The notes under the pieces are model-generated. The model did not search any database. It saw only the letters and a list, made by a program, of their open reading frames with translations, and was not told the origin of the DNA. From Halobellus sp. Atlit-31R (GTDB taxonomy: Archaea; Halobacteriota; Halobacteria; Halobacteriales; Haloferacaceae): a DNA stretch of 64,000 nucleotides. The position numbers were made by a program, and so were the translations under genes. Shown here piece by piece: positions 16,391 through 24,783 of the stretch. Where the stretch lies: assembly GCA_003665935.1 (NCBI GenBank), contig QPLR01000001.1, positions 434,001 to 498,000 on the forward strand, written 5' to 3'. Numbering within the stretch: the first letter of the stretch is position 1; every line of letters starts with the position of its first letter.

Positions 16391-16909
16391 ATGAGCAGCA
16401 AAACCGCAGAGAGCCCCGCAGACACGGTAGACGGGGACGGTATCGAGTCGTTCGAGATAGCGATCACCGCCCGCGTCGTCCTCGGCGCGATGGCAGGCGG
16501 ACTGTTCGGAACGGCGGCAATGGCTCCCATCCTCGTCGGCGTCCCGGAGCTTCTGGGGCTGTTCCGAACCGGGCCAGTGACGCAGTTCGCCGAGTTGGCC
16601 ACGTTCTTCGGACTGGATCCGACGATCTATCTCGGCGTTGCACTCTTCGTCTTCGGCGGCGCGATCGTGCTGCCGCTCACGTTCCTCGTCGTGGGGGCGT
16701 TCCTCCCGCCGGAGTCGCCGCGGTACCTTCGCGGCGCGACGTTCGCGACGGCGTTCTGGTTCGGGTTCGTGCCGGCTTTCTGGCCTGACGCGGGTCTCCT
16801 GACGTCGGCGGCGTTCCTCGTCTTCTCGCTCCTCGGGCACTGGATCTACGGCCTCAGTCTCGGCTACGTCCTGAGTCGTGTGGTCGGTATTCCGCAACAC
16901 AGTGTTTAG
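16391..16909 (+). CDS. Four-TM membrane protein (DUF6789-like)
   Basis: The 172-residue protein has four hydrophobic segments at about 27-52, 76-105, 112-133 and 138-165, with conserved 'GGLFGTAAMAPIL' and 'LLGHWIYGLSLGYVL'. It resembles DUF6789 proteins found around haloarchaeal respiratory genes. No catalytic residues are evident. It is divergent from the CYTH gene. Confidence 0.75.
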   Translation: MSSKTAESPADTVDGDGIESFEIAITARVVLGAMAGGLFGTAAMAPILVGVPELLGLFRTGPVTQFAELATFFGLDPTIYLGVALFVFGGAIVLPLTFLVVGAFLPPESPRYLRGATFATAFWFGFVPAFWPDAGLLTSAAFLVFSLLGHWIYGLSLGYVLSRVVGIPQHSV

Positions 16910-17100
16910 TCGGGGGCGCGTCCTCCGTCTCCCGGTTTTTCCCACCGCGGCGTCCCGACGCCGTCAGTCTGCGGCGAGAGCGCTCGAGAGGCGCTGTCGC
17001 AGTCGCTGTCGTTCACGCCGCCGACCCCCGATACCGCCCCGCGCTTCACCTGTCGAGGGGTCGCTGCAGCGACCGTCCGTATCCGAGTCGAAACGTGATT

Positions 17101-17108
17101 CTTAAGGG
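17101..17108 (+). promoter_or_regulatory. TATA box for prolyl isomerase
   Basis: 'cttaaggg' lies 23-30 nt before ATG 17131, supporting a leaderless start there. Confidence 0.5.
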
Positions 17109-17130
17109 TCGCACGGGAGATGATCAGCGT

Positions 17131-18087
17131 ATGAGTGACGAACAGCAGGCGGACGCCGACGAATCGCAGGCAGACGCCGAAGCGGAGGTCGCCGAGGACG
17201 CGATCCAGGACGGCGACTTCGTCCGCCTCGCCTACACGATCCGGACGACAGACGACGGCCGCGTCGTCGACACGACCGACGAGGAGACGGCCGAGGAAGC
17301 CGAGATCGACACCGAGGAGTACGACTTCGAACCGCGCGTGATCGTGGTCGGAGCCGGTCACGTCTTCGAGAGCGTCGACGAGGCGCTCATCGGCTCGGAG
17401 GTCGGCGACAGCGGCACCGTCGAGATCGCCGCCGCCGAGGCGTTCGGCGAGTACGACGACGATCAGGTCCGCACGGTCAGCGCCAACAAGATCGACGAGG
17501 AGAGCCGCTACCCCGGCGCGCAGGTCCAGATCGACGGCGAACAGGGCCAGATCGTGACGATCGTCAGTGGTCGCGCCCGCGTCGACTTCAACCACCCGCT
17601 CGCGGGCGACGACCTCGAGTACGAGTACGAGGTCCTCGATCTGGTCGACGACCCCGAGGAGCAGGCCGCCAGTATGCTGGAGATGTACCTTCAGGAGGCC
17701 CCCGAGGTCTGGATCGAGACCGACACCGTCGAGGAAGAGCAGGTCGTCGAGTCCGACGAGGACGACGAGGGCGCCGAACCCGAAACGGAGACGGTGGAAG
17801 TCGAGAAGGAGACGCTGTACATCGAGGCGACGCCGCAGATGACGATGAACCAGCAGTGGCTCTTCTCGAAGCAGCAGATCGCACAGGACGTGATGGACCG
17901 GCTCGATCTCGACCGCGTCATCGTCCAGGAGACCATCGACGGGATGGGCGGAATGATGGGCGGCCTCGGTGGGATGATGGGCGGCGCGGGCGGCGCGGCC
18001 CCCGAAGACATCGAGGACGCGATCGAGGACGTCGACGTCGACGCCGACGAGCTCGCCGAAGAGCTCGACGCCGACCTCGAAGAGTAA
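17131..18087 (+). CDS. FKBP-type (SlyD-like) peptidyl-prolyl isomerase
   Basis: The 318-residue protein starts with an acidic leader. An FKBP fold with an inserted flap domain follows, of SlyD type ('GDFVRLAYTIRTTDDGRVVDTT', 'VIVVGAGHVFESVDEALIGSEVG', 'AFGEYDDDQVRTV', 'VDFNHPLAGDDLEYEYEVL'). After residue 175 comes an extra domain, a Gly-Met repeat (MGGMMGGLGGMMGG) near 275, and an acidic tail. It should catalyse proline isomerisation and act as a folding chaperone in the cytosol. The Gly/Met segment is an unusual addition. Confidence 0.92.
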   Translation: MSDEQQADADESQADAEAEVAEDAIQDGDFVRLAYTIRTTDDGRVVDTTDEETAEEAEIDTEEYDFEPRVIVVGAGHVFESVDEALIGSEVGDSGTVEIAAAEAFGEYDDDQVRTVSANKIDEESRYPGAQVQIDGEQGQIVTIVSGRARVDFNHPLAGDDLEYEYEVLDLVDDPEEQAASMLEMYLQEAPEVWIETDTVEEEQVVESDEDDEGAEPETETVEVEKETLYIEATPQMTMNQQWLFSKQQIAQDVMDRLDLDRVIVQETIDGMGGMMGGLGGMMGGAGGAAPEDIEDAIEDVDVDADELAEELDADLEE

Positions 18088-18174
18088 CGGCTCCGGCGAT
18101 CCGGGTTCACGCCGGGTGCGACGAATCGACGGCGGGACGGCTCCCGCCTGACGACGCTCGGACGATCACTATCG

Positions 18175-18465
18175 ATGTCAGACGAATCGACGACCACAGC
18201 GTTCGGAGACGCCGGCCTCGCGACCGACGACCTGCGGGTCGCGGCCGTCGCTGCGGCCTGTACCGTCGGCCTGACGCTCGCGCTCCGCTACGGGCTCGGC
18301 CGCGAGGTGAGCTTCGTCTGGCGGCTGCTCCCGCTCGGCCCGTACTTCCTCTCGCAGTTCACGAGCCGCCTCACGCTCGGCGGCCTCGCCACGCCGCGGA
18401 ACTGGTCGCTTCTGACCGTCGCGGTCACGCTCGGCGCGTTCGGGTACTTCGGCGTCGTCGCCTGA
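18175..18465 (+). CDS. Small membrane protein of unknown function
   Basis: The 96-residue protein has hydrophobic stretches at about 20-40, 47-60 and 77-95, the middle one with 'FVWRLLPLGPYFLSQFTSR'. I do not recognise the family. The codon pattern is typical haloarchaeal coding DNA. It starts 87 nt after the isomerase and is convergent with the RecA-fold gene. Confidence 0.65.
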   Translation: MSDESTTTAFGDAGLATDDLRVAAVAAACTVGLTLALRYGLGREVSFVWRLLPLGPYFLSQFTSRLTLGGLATPRNWSLLTVAVTLGAFGYFGVVA

Positions 18466-18484
18466 GTTCCAGAACGGAGGGCGT

Positions 18485-19111
18485 CTAGGCGATGTCGCGG
18501 CTCGTGTCGACGGTGACCCGCTCGCCCAGCCGCAGTTTGATCGTCTCCTCGGGCGGGTGGCCGCCGCGGAACTTCGGCACGGCGAGGCGGTTCTCGATCT
18601 CGGAGCCGTCGACGTCGGTGCGGAGGTCGAACACCACGTCGGCCATGTGTTTCGTGTAGCTCCGGTTCCGCGGTTCGGTCTCCTGTTTCATGCCGTGGAC
18701 GACCGCCAGTCCGCCGGTGTTGACCATATGCGTCTGGAGTTCGTTCAGGAACTGGCGGTACCGGGCCGGTTCGGTCTCTTCTAATGCGTCGACGACGTCG
18801 ACGACGAGATTCGCGCCCTCCGGGAGGTCCCGTATGAACCGGTTCGCCGTGTCGAGCGGCGCGTTGCCGCCGACGTCTCGGACGGTCGGATTGCCGACGT
18901 GGCCGGGCGCACGGTCGATCGCGTCCCGGATCGCCTGATCCGACCGGATCGTGGTGAGATACAGCGTCGCGCGGACGGCGGTCAGTTCGTAGAGAAACAG
19001 CTCCGACTGGCTCGCGGGGTCAGCCGCGAGAAGCACGATGCTCCCCGGCGGGATCCCGCCGTCGAGCTGGCGGTCGAGGATGCTGACGCCGGTCGAGAGC
19101 CTGTTCGTCAC
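18485..19111 (-). CDS. RAD55/KaiC-like RecA-fold protein with degenerate P-loop
   Basis: The 208-residue protein has a KaiC/RAD55-family start ('LSTGVSILDRQLDGGIPPGSIVLL'). The Walker A position (29-37) reads AADPASQSE instead of GxxGxGK[ST], so ATP binding is doubtful. The Walker B-like strand 'GANLVVDVVDAL' is kept. Haloarchaea encode several such HTR-like proteins, often regulatory. GTG 19111 is chosen because a longer frame would overlap the upstream MinD-like gene, 25 nt away; both lie on one strand and may form an operon. Confidence 0.8.
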   Translation of the reverse strand: MTNRLSTGVSILDRQLDGGIPPGSIVLLAADPASQSELFLYELTAVRATLYLTTIRSDQAIRDAIDRAPGHVGNPTVRDVGGNAPLDTANRFIRDLPEGANLVVDVVDALEETEPARYRQFLNELQTHMVNTGGLAVVHGMKQETEPRNRSYTKHMADVVFDLRTDVDGSEIENRLAVPKFRGGHPPEETIKLRLGERVTVDTSRDIA

Positions 19112-19136
19112 GACACCGCGTTCGTGGTCGACCGGC

Positions 19137-19745
19137 TTAGGCTTTCGGTCGGCCGCGAACGCTCCGTGCGAGGTGACTGTACGCCCGTTTGACAGCCGGT
19201 GCCGCCAGCGGCTCACTCACGGGAGGGACCGTTTCGAGGACGGGACAGCCGAGGAGGTCCGCGACGTCGGGCGGTTCGACCCGGGCCCGCGTGAGGACGC
19301 CGCCGACGACCGGCGTGCCGACCGCCCGAGCCATCGCCGCCGTCTTCGCAGCGTCGCGAAGGGCAGCGACGCACGGCGTCGCGACGAGAAGCGCCGCGTC
19401 CGCGACACGGAGCGGGACGGCGGCGTCCGGCCCCGCACCGGCCGGGCAGTCGACGAGGACGCGGGTGTCGTCCACGTCGTCGGCGACTCGTCGGAGTCGA
19501 TCGCCGATGCCGTCCGGTGCCTCGTGTGGGGCCGGGAGCACCCGCGTCTCGGCGTCCGGCGACCCCGGATCAGGGTGGCCGAGGCCGCCGGGCGAGGGGT
19601 CGCGTGGCACGTCCGCGAGCGCGTGGAGGTTCGGCAGGTCGCAGTCGGCGTCGACGGCGAGCGTCGGTCCCTCGATCGCCCGCGCCAGTCCGAGCGTGGT
19701 CGTCGTCTTACCGCTGCCGCCTTTTCCCCCGGCGATTGCGAGCAT
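19137..19745 (-). CDS. MinD/ParA-family ATPase
   Basis: The 202-residue protein has the deviant Walker A 'AGGKGGSGKTTTTLG' at 5-19, a switch I-like 'LAVDADCDLPNLH', and 'VLVDCPAGAGPDAAVPLRVADAALLVATP' as Walker B and following region. MinD/ParA ATPases position proteins or DNA at the membrane or nucleoid; haloarchaeal MinD paralogs place archaella and chemoreceptors. Shorter than typical MinD, and the C-terminal membrane helix is not evident. It precedes the RecA-fold gene. Confidence 0.88.
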   Translation of the reverse strand: MLAIAGGKGGSGKTTTTLGLARAIEGPTLAVDADCDLPNLHALADVPRDPSPGGLGHPDPGSPDAETRVLPAPHEAPDGIGDRLRRVADDVDDTRVLVDCPAGAGPDAAVPLRVADAALLVATPCVAALRDAAKTAAMARAVGTPVVGGVLTRARVEPPDVADLLGCPVLETVPPVSEPLAAPAVKRAYSHLARSVRGRPKA

Positions 19746-19820
19746 ACGCGCCGTGGTCCCGGCTTCGTACTTGAACGCTCGGAGAGCGAGAAATCAGGAC
19801 GCGCTCCGGCGCGCGACCGC

Positions 19821-20195
19821 TCAGTCGTGACAGCAGCCGCCGGCTTCGCCGCCGAAGTCGATCGCGAGCGGGTCGGAGATGGCCTCGTTGATCGCCTTTA
19901 GGCGCTCCTGCAGTTCGTCCTGAGCGTCGAGGTAGGCGGCCATCTTCGGCATCTCGTGGAGCTCTTTCTGGGCCGACTGGACCTCACGCAGCGCCGCCTC
20001 CGAGGCGGACCCCGTCTGTCGGGCCTGCATATACTGATCGCGGAGCTCGTGGAACGCGGAGATCTGTGCCTGCACGTCGTCGTCGTTCTCGACGGCCGCT
20101 TTCGCGTCCGCGAACGCCTCGTACTCGGGCGTCTCAGCGATGGCTTCTCCGAGGTCGCGACCGAGTTCTTCGAGCGGGTCTGTCTGAACGCTCAT
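19821..20195 (-). CDS. YlbF/YmcA family protein
   Basis: The 124-residue, almost wholly helical protein matches the YlbF/YmcA (Com_YlbF) family: 'LGEAIAETPEYEAFADAKAAVENDDDVQAQISAFHELRDQYMQ'. It ends in a 'GGCCHD' Cys pair. In Bacillus these proteins form a complex controlling RNase Y; the archaeal role is unknown. ATG 20195 is chosen because the upstream extension is Arg-rich non-coding DNA. It is divergent from dph2. Confidence 0.85.
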   Translation of the reverse strand: MSVQTDPLEELGRDLGEAIAETPEYEAFADAKAAVENDDDVQAQISAFHELRDQYMQARQTGSASEAALREVQSAQKELHEMPKMAAYLDAQDELQERLKAINEAISDPLAIDFGGEAGGCCHD

Positions 20196-20314
20196 CGCAC
20201 GCCCTTCGGACGCGACGCGTTTCAAGATGCCGGAGCGGCGTGATCGCGTCCGCGTCCCGCGGCACACGGAGACGCTCGTTGGCGGTCTTCGTGGCGGTTC
20301 TCAGAACCGCCGGC

Positions 20315-20320
20315 GTTATG
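20315..20320 (+). promoter_or_regulatory. TATA-like element for dph2
   Basis: 'gttatg' lies 26-31 nt before ATG 20346. Confidence 0.4.
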
Positions 20321-20345
20321 AGCGTCGACCGGCTACGGCGTTGCA

Positions 20346-21380
20346 ATGAGTCAGGACGGCGCGACGGAAGGTGACCTCCGGAACACCGGGATGTCGCTGA
20401 AGCACGACCGGGAGTGGGACTACGAACTCGACCGCATCGTCGAGGCGATCGACGAACGTGACGCGACGAAAGTCGGCCTCCAGTTCCCCGAGGGGCTGAA
20501 ACGCCGCGGCCCGGCGGTCGCCGACGACCTGCGGGAGCTGTGCGACGACGACGTGACCTTTATGCTCTCGGGACAGCCCTGCTACGGCGCGTGTGACCTC
20601 GACACGTATCTGATGCGGCGGACCGACGTGTTCGTCCACTTCGGCCACTCGCCGATGAAGGAATCGGAGAAGATCATCTACGTGCCGCTCTTCTCGAACG
20701 TCGATCCGTTCCCGATCCTCGAGGAGGCCGTCGACGAACTGCCGGACGAGGAGGTCGGGCTCGTCACAACGGCCCAGCACATGAACCGCTTCGAGGAGAT
20801 GGTCGAGTGGCTCGAAGAGCGCGGCTTCGACGTCCACACCCGGCGCGGCGACGACCGGCTCACCTACGAGGGGCAGGTCCTGGGCTGCAACTACGCCTCC
20901 GCCGACATCGACGCCGATCAGGTGCTCTACGTCGGCGGCGGGAAGTTCCACCCGCTCGGGCTCGCGATGGAACACCCCGAGAAGAAGGTCCTCATCGCAG
21001 ACCCCGTCAACAACGTCGTCACCGTCGCCGACACGGAGAAGTTCATGAAGCAGCGCTACGGCGCGGTCCACCGCGCGATGGACGCGAAAAAGTGGGGCGT
21101 GATCTTCTGTACGAAGATCGGGCAGGGCCGAATGGAGATCGCGGAGTCGATCATCGAGGACAACGACGACGCCTATCTGATCACGATGGACGAGGTGACG
21201 CCCGACCGCCTACGGAACTTCGATATGGACGCGTTCGTCAACACCGGCTGTCCCCGGATCACGACCGACGACGGCCCGCAGTTCCACAAGCCGATGCTGA
21301 CGCCCCAGGAGTACCGGATCGCCGTCGGCGACGAGCCGCTCGACTCGCTCTCGTTCGACACGTTCCACGGCACCTGGTGA
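20346..21380 (+). CDS. dph2: Diphthamide biosynthesis enzyme Dph2
   Basis: The 344-residue protein performs the first diphthamide step, transferring the 3-amino-3-carboxypropyl group of SAM to a His of elongation factor 2. The three cluster cysteines of the non-canonical radical-SAM enzyme are visible in 'SGQPCYGACDL', 'LGCNYASAD' and 'NTGCPRITTDD'. 'VGLQFPEGLKRRG' and 'YVGGGKFHPLGLAM' are also typical. Dph6, for the last step, is encoded at 57 kb. Confidence 0.95.
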   Translation: MSQDGATEGDLRNTGMSLKHDREWDYELDRIVEAIDERDATKVGLQFPEGLKRRGPAVADDLRELCDDDVTFMLSGQPCYGACDLDTYLMRRTDVFVHFGHSPMKESEKIIYVPLFSNVDPFPILEEAVDELPDEEVGLVTTAQHMNRFEEMVEWLEERGFDVHTRRGDDRLTYEGQVLGCNYASADIDADQVLYVGGGKFHPLGLAMEHPEKKVLIADPVNNVVTVADTEKFMKQRYGAVHRAMDAKKWGVIFCTKIGQGRMEIAESIIEDNDDAYLITMDEVTPDRLRNFDMDAFVNTGCPRITTDDGPQFHKPMLTPQEYRIAVGDEPLDSLSFDTFHGTW

Positions 21381-21426
21381 CCGACTCGCCGGCAGCCCCA
21401 TCCGGCCCCGGGCCGCGTCGCAGTCG

Positions 21427-21909
21427 TCACGCGGAGCCGCCGGGGTCACCGTCATCGCCGCCGTCGCCGTCGACCGCCCGCTCGACGTACTCGACCGCTT
21501 CTTCAACCGTCTCGACGGGCTCTACGTGCGCGGTCTCGTGCGTACCGATTCCGACGGTCGGGCGCCCGTAGACGGCCGCGTAGCCGAGTTCCGAGAGCGT
21601 CCCGCCACTGCCGTCGATCGCGACGACGGCGTCGCCGTTCATCACCACGAGTGCGTTGCGTGCGTGCCCGAGTCCCGTGGCGATGGCCTCGTCGACGTAC
21701 GGATTGGCGTCGGCGCGGTCGTCGCTCGGGAGGATCCCGATCGTGCGGCCGTCGGCCGCGTTCGCCCCGCGACAGACGGCCTCCATCACGCCCCCGAGCC
21801 CGCCGCAGACGACGGTGTGACCGCGCTGTGCGATCTGTCGGCCGAGGGCCGTCGCCGCGTCGGCCGCCGCTTCGTCGACGGTGCTGCCGCCGATGACGCT
21901 GATTCGCAT
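21427..21909 (-). CDS. LOG/TIGR00725-family nucleotide-binding protein
   Basis: The 160-residue Rossmann-like protein has 'MRISVIGGSTVDE', the glycine loop 'VVCGGLGGVMEAVCRGA', and 'ALVVMNGDAVVAIDGSGGTLSELGYA'. It belongs to the LOG / molybdenum-cofactor-carrier-like superfamily (TIGR00725). The LOG enzymes' PGGxGTxxE motif appears here as GSGGTLSE, so phosphoribohydrolase activity is not certain. It is convergent with dph2. Confidence 0.85.
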   Translation of the reverse strand: MRISVIGGSTVDEAAADAATALGRQIAQRGHTVVCGGLGGVMEAVCRGANAADGRTIGILPSDDRADANPYVDEAIATGLGHARNALVVMNGDAVVAIDGSGGTLSELGYAAVYGRPTVGIGTHETAHVEPVETVEEAVEYVERAVDGDGGDDGDPGGSA

Positions 21910-21989
21910 AGCCGAGGCTCGTCGGGGACGCCACAAGGTGTTTGGGCTACAGGGCGACCTGCGGAGCGGCGCGGGGCACCGGACCGGAG

Positions 21990-22388
21990 TCAGGAGACGA
22001 TCTCGACGGCGCGCAGGACCGCGACCGTCGACTCGGCGTCCGCTTCCGCACCCGCGTCGACGACCCGATCGTCGTCCGGTCCGCCGGCCCGCAGCGGCAG
22101 GACGGTGTCCTCGCCGACGACCGGACTCCGCGACTCGATCACGTAGGTGTCGCCATCGTCGCTGTCGGCGGGGTCGAGAAACAGCAGCCGTCGGTCGATG
22201 ATCCCCTCGACGTCGAGGTCTTTCTGCCGCGCGTCGAGCGTCTCCTCGCGGACGTCGGTGACGCGGACGTCGACCGGAGAGGCGACCGTCGCTGTCCCGC
22301 CCGCAGACGTCGAATCCGCATCGAGCGTCAGCCGGAGTTCGTCGCCCGCCGTCGCGCTCGCCACCTGCTCGAAGAGGTCGTCTGCCAT
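21990..22388 (-). CDS. Conserved hypothetical protein
   Basis: This 132-residue acidic, mostly beta protein begins MADDLFEQVASATAGDELRL. I do not recognise a named family. Regular strands around 'SPVDVRVTDVREETLDAR' and 'GDTYVIESRSPVVGED' suggest a small beta barrel. No Cys or signal peptide is present. It is upstream of the LOG gene on the same strand, 80 nt apart. Confidence 0.7.
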   Translation of the reverse strand: MADDLFEQVASATAGDELRLTLDADSTSAGGTATVASPVDVRVTDVREETLDARQKDLDVEGIIDRRLLFLDPADSDDGDTYVIESRSPVVGEDTVLPLRAGGPDDDRVVDAGAEADAESTVAVLRAVEIVS

Positions 22389-22483
22389 CGCCGCGTCGGT
22401 AGACAGCGAGGGGGCAAGAAGCCACTGCCCGCCGCCGTCGTGGGAGCAGACGTGGCGTTCGCAGCGTTCGCGGCCGGCGTCGC

Positions 22484-22543
22484 CCACTCGGCCACCCGGC
22501 CACTCGTCTACCCGGCTACTCGTCCACTCGGCCACCCGGCTAC
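22484..22543 (+). repeat. Short tandem repeats (17-bp unit)
   Basis: A 17-bp unit at 22484-22500 is repeated exactly at 22524-22540, with related partial copies between ('cactcgtctacccggc', 'tactcgt'). The last copy touches the stop codon of the Cys-cluster gene. Confidence 0.75.
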
Positions 22544-23250
22544 TGCTCGATGTCGGCGTCGATCGCGGAGCCGTCAGGGCGCTTCGGCCCCTCGGAGTCG
22601 TACACGACGACGCCGTCGGCGTCGACGGGGGCGTAGTTGTCCCGGACGCCGACCGCCTCCTCCAGTTCTCGGATCGCACGCTCTTTGAGCGCCGCGGCCA
22701 GCGCCTCGGCGTCGGCGCGGGAGATGTCGCGGCCGAGCCCCTCACACTCGTGGGCGCGGACGACCCCCGCCTCGTCGACGGCCTCGCCCATCGGCTGGCT
22801 CGTCCCGCCGAGCGCAACGCTGAAGGGGTACGTCTGGCAGATGAGCGGGCGGTCCGCGTGGACGCTACAGGCACCGGTGCCGGGCTGTCCGCTGTCGCCC
22901 GCGTCTTCCTCGTAGAAGACGCAGTCGCCACAGGCGTCGGTCTGAAGCGCCCACTCGAACGTCTCGCCCGCCGGGCCGTCGTCGCCGTCGACGAGTCCGT
23001 ACGGCATCGGTCGGGCGACGTCGCGCCAGTCGTAGGCGTCGTCGGGATCTGTAGCCTGCAGCTGACGCGCCTCGTCGGGGAACACCGTCGCCGTGTGGGG
23101 TTCGACCTCGCCGGACTCCTCGTGGCCCGTACAGCACGCACCGCAGCGCGTGCACTCGAAGCCGATCGACTCGATCGCGTCTGCCAGTTCCGAGACAGAG
23201 AGGTCGCGGGCGCGGTCGAGTTCCGCCTCGAGCGTCGGTGCGTCGCTCAC
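22540..23250 (-). CDS. YkgJ-family cysteine cluster protein
   Basis: The 236-residue protein carries the Fe/Zn-cluster pattern of the YkgJ (CxxCxxCC) family: 'CTRCGACCTGHEES' at about 33-46, then 'DACGDCVFY' and 'GACSVHADRPLICQTYPF'. The role is unknown; the family is thought to coordinate a metal centre. It stands between two minus-strand genes with short spacing. Confidence 0.88.
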   Translation of the reverse strand: MSDAPTLEAELDRARDLSVSELADAIESIGFECTRCGACCTGHEESGEVEPHTATVFPDEARQLQATDPDDAYDWRDVARPMPYGLVDGDDGPAGETFEWALQTDACGDCVFYEEDAGDSGQPGTGACSVHADRPLICQTYPFSVALGGTSQPMGEAVDEAGVVRAHECEGLGRDISRADAEALAAALKERAIRELEEAVGVRDNYAPVDADGVVVYDSEGPKRPDGSAIDADIEQ

Positions 23251-23303
23251 AGTGATGGGTCACGGCGGCGCGGACAAAATCCTCTCGGTCCGCGCGGGCG
23301 GAC

Positions 23304-24107
23304 TCAGCGCGGCCCGACGGTCTCCGCGTCGCGGTCGAACGCGACGGCCCCCTCGACGGCGAGTTTGTCGAGGTGCGCGACGACGGTCGCCCGCGCGAGA
23401 TCGCGGAGACCAGCGAGATCCGCGTCGTAGGCGGCGTCGAGGACCGCGTCGACGTCGGCCGCACCGGACCGAACCGCTTCGAGGACGCGCCGCTCGCGGT
23501 CGAGGCGGTGCCGGAGGAGGCGCTCGCAGGTGGCCCGCGGGTCCTCGATGGCGGGGCCGTGTCCGGGGTAGAGCCGCGGCGGATTGCGGGCGTAGAGCCG
23601 CCGGAGGGCGACGAGATACGCGCGAACGTCGCCCTCGGGGGCGGCGACAGCGACGCTGCCCTCCGCGACGGCGACGTCGCCGCAGAGCGTCCCGGGGCCG
23701 GTCTCGAAGGCGACGTGGTCCGGCGCGTGGCCCGGAATGTCGATGACACCGACGCCGCCGGCGACCGGCAGTTCGGTCCCCTCGGCGAAGGTGCGATCCG
23801 GGGCGACTCCCGTCGCTTCGGCGAAGCGCCCCTCGCGACCGTACCGACACCAGACGGTCGCGTCAGTCGCCGCGGCGTAGGGTGCGACGGCTCCGACGTG
23901 GTCCGGGTGCGCGTGCGTGATGGCGATGTGTTCGACGTTCGCGCCGTCGACCGCAGCGTCGAGCTCGGTGGTCCGAGCGGGCGGATCGACGAGCAGCGCG
24001 GGATCCTCGCCGACGAGATACGCGTTCGTCGAGCCGGTCGGTACGCGGCCGTCGACCGGGATCGGAATTCGGCGCAGCGGAACGTCGCGGTAGCGGACCG
24101 ATGTCAC
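23304..24107 (-). CDS. MBL-fold hydrolase (LACTB2-like)
   Basis: This 267-residue metallo-beta-lactamase has 'ITHAHPDHVGAVAPYA' (HxHxDH), 'DIPGHAPDHVAFE', 'LCGDVAV' and 'LYPGHGPAIEDP'. A C-terminal winged-helix extension resembles LACTB2 (LRDLARATVVAHLDKLAVEGAVAFDRD). LACTB2 is an endoribonuclease; the haloarchaeal substrate is untested. Confidence 0.88.
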   Translation of the reverse strand: MTSVRYRDVPLRRIPIPVDGRVPTGSTNAYLVGEDPALLVDPPARTTELDAAVDGANVEHIAITHAHPDHVGAVAPYAAATDATVWCRYGREGRFAEATGVAPDRTFAEGTELPVAGGVGVIDIPGHAPDHVAFETGPGTLCGDVAVAEGSVAVAAPEGDVRAYLVALRRLYARNPPRLYPGHGPAIEDPRATCERLLRHRLDRERRVLEAVRSGAADVDAVLDAAYDADLAGLRDLARATVVAHLDKLAVEGAVAFDRDAETVGPR

Positions 24108-24311
24108 GACCCGACGTTTCCACCCGTGCCCGATAACCCTACCGTCGGCTCGCGCTACTGGCGGCTCGCGCTACCGTCGGACAGTGCTACCGTCACGAGC
24201 GCACGGACACGGCGGCAGCGAGGAGAGAGAGAGGAGCGAGACGAAAACAGCAGAGCCACCGAAGAGAGGAGAGCAGACTGGAGTAACGTCGGCCCGAGCG
24301 GTCGGTCCGCG

Positions 24312-24584
24312 TCAGGTGTTGAGGTAGTAGACCTGCTTCCGCGCGTCTTTGAAACTGTAGCGCGAGCCGACGAGATCCGCGTCTTCCAGTCGGTTGAGGG
24401 CGTAGCGGACGGTCCGGTCGGGGAGCAGCGATTCGTCCGCGAGTTGCCCTTGCGAGAGCGGTGCGTCGCTCTCGAGGACCTTGGCGACGAGCTTCGCGCT
24501 CGGCGGGAGCTCTCGAAGCCGATCGCGGAACTCCGACTCCGAGAGGAGCTCGTCTCCGTCGATATCTGCAGTACTGGTGCTCAT
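24312..24584 (-). CDS. Winged-helix transcriptional regulator
   Basis: The 90-residue winged-helix protein of MarR/TrmB type has 'LPPSAKLVAKVLESDAPLSQGQLADESLLPDRTVRYALNRLEDADLVGSRYS'. The recognition helix is 'PDRTVRYALNRLEDA'. There is no ligand-binding domain, so it is a bare DNA-binding module; such proteins are very common in haloarchaea. Its targets are unknown; the divergent methyltransferase is a candidate. Confidence 0.85.
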   Translation of the reverse strand: MSTSTADIDGDELLSESEFRDRLRELPPSAKLVAKVLESDAPLSQGQLADESLLPDRTVRYALNRLEDADLVGSRYSFKDARKQVYYLNT

Positions 24585-24750
24585 ACGCTCTCAAAACGAC
24601 GTGATCGTGGTAAATGTTGGCTACAAGTGTGACAATACAATCCGTAGACCTTAAACACATACAAGGGCGTGGGAACGGAACTGTAGGCGGCGTCGGCACA
24701 GCGGAGACCGCTCGGTCGAGCGATGCGGCGCGCGACACGCATCCAGTACG

Positions 24751-24758
24751 GTTTTAAT
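24751..24758 (+). promoter_or_regulatory. TATA box for methyltransferase
   Basis: 'gttttaat' lies 26-33 nt before GTG 24784. Confidence 0.6.
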
Positions 24759-24783
24759 CCGCGAGCGTGGAGTCCCAGACAGT

